Assembly (NCBI GenBank): GCA_947457975.1
Contig: CANGYC010000184.1
Span: 1-5,199, forward strand
Reading direction: 5' to 3'
From: Comamonadaceae bacterium
GTDB taxonomy: Bacteria; Pseudomonadota; Gammaproteobacteria; Burkholderiales; Burkholderiaceae_C
Length of the DNA: 5,199 bases
A program made the translations under genes and the position numbers. Under the pieces are notes generated by a model, which saw nothing but the letters and a program-made list of their open reading frames with translations, was not told where the DNA came from and did not search any database. Shown piece after piece: positions 4,701 through 5,199 of the stretch (position 1 is the stretch's first letter; each line of letters starts with the position of its first letter).

Positions 4701-5199
4701 ATGAACCTCCCTGGCCTGAACTTCCAGCTCGGCGACGACATCGACGCGCTGCGCGACGCGGTGCGTGAATTTGCGCAAGCCGAGATCGCGCCGCGCGCCG
4801 CCCAGATCGACGCCACCGACCAGTTCCCCATGGACCTGTGGGCCAAGATGGGCGAGCTGGGCCTGCTGGGCATCACCGTGCCCGAGGAATGGGGCGGCAC
4901 CGGCATGGGCTACCTGGCGCACATGGTGGCCATGGAAGAGATCAGCCGCGCCAGCGCCTCGGTGGGCCTGTCCTACGGCGCGCATTCCAACCTCTGCGTC
5001 AACCAGATCAAGCGCAACGGCACCGACGAGCAGCGCCGCCGCTACCTGCCGCGCCTGATGTCCGGCGAGCACGTGGGCGCGCTGGCCATGAGCGAGCCCG
5101 GTGCGGGCTCCGATGTCATCTCCATGAAGCTCAAGGCCGAGGACAAGGGCGGCTACTACCTGCTCAACGGCTCCAAGATGTGGATCACCAACGGCCCTG
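4701..5199 (+). CDS. liuA: Isovaleryl-CoA dehydrogenase, N-terminal part (runs off the window)
   Basis: The first 166 codons of an acyl-CoA dehydrogenase. It is a soluble FAD enzyme that oxidises isovaleryl-CoA to 3-methylcrotonyl-CoA in leucine breakdown and passes electrons to electron-transfer flavoprotein. Visible are the N-terminal helical domain (about 12-120), [20 protein letters not shown] (53-72), [20 protein letters not shown] (78-97), the ACAD signature [13 protein letters not shown] (127-139) and the flavin-contact WITNG (161-165). MEEISRAS followed by SYGAHSNLC and NQ is characteristic of isovaleryl-CoA dehydrogenases such as human IVD, and separates it from short- and medium-chain enzymes. 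The catalytic Glu lies beyond the window and cannot be checked. The reading frame is open to the last base. The LiuR-like gene upstream agrees with the assignment. Confidence 0.92.
   Translation, partial: MNLPGLNFQLGDDIDALRDAVREFAQAEIAPRAAQIDATDQFPMDLWAKMGELGLLGITVPEEWGGTGMGYLAHMVAMEEISRASASVGLSYGAHSNLCVNQIKRNGTDEQRRRYLPRLMSGEHVGALAMSEPGAGSDVISMKLKAEDKGGYYLLNGSKMWITNGP

Overview
The window is about 5.2 kb of GC-rich, densely packed chromosomal DNA. Protein content and gene order suggest a betaproteobacterium, most likely of the family Comamonadaceae (Acidovorax, Delftia or Comamonas type). That placement rests on recalled family resemblance and not on a search. I see no rRNA, tRNA, CRISPR array, prophage or insertion-sequence gene.

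Left part (1-2420, + strand): a housekeeping run with very small gaps. It holds the 3' end of glyS (glycyl-tRNA synthetase beta chain), gmhB (heptose bisphosphate phosphatase for the LPS inner core), plsC (1-acylglycerol-3-phosphate acyltransferase) and a YgjP-type zinc metallopeptidase. The first three are probably one transcript. The fourth may also have its own promoter, placed so close to its ATG that the mRNA would be nearly leaderless.

Middle (2437-3504, - strand): a metallo-beta-lactamase-fold hydrolase that converges on the peptidase gene. Only 16 bases separate the stop codons, and a small hairpin spans that junction.

Right part (3505-5199): a short divergent intergenic region carries a strong palindrome, TTGACGTTTACGTCAA, with an extra half-site and a second palindrome next to it. 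It lies between the hydrolase gene and a MerR-family regulator that closely resembles LiuR, the regulator of leucine/isovalerate catabolism. A PaaI-type hotdog thioesterase follows, then two tandem 59-61 bp palindromic repeats, then the 5' part of isovaleryl-CoA dehydrogenase (liuA), which runs off the window. The likely logic is that LiuR senses a leucine-catabolism signal, controls its own promoter, and drives the thioesterase and liuA by read-through. The divergent hydrolase may share this control.

Most of the window is ordinary. The points worth a second look are the LiuR-type operator shared with an unassigned hydrolase, and the tandem palindromic repeats placed between a stop codon and liuA. 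I found no convincing new multi-gene system.
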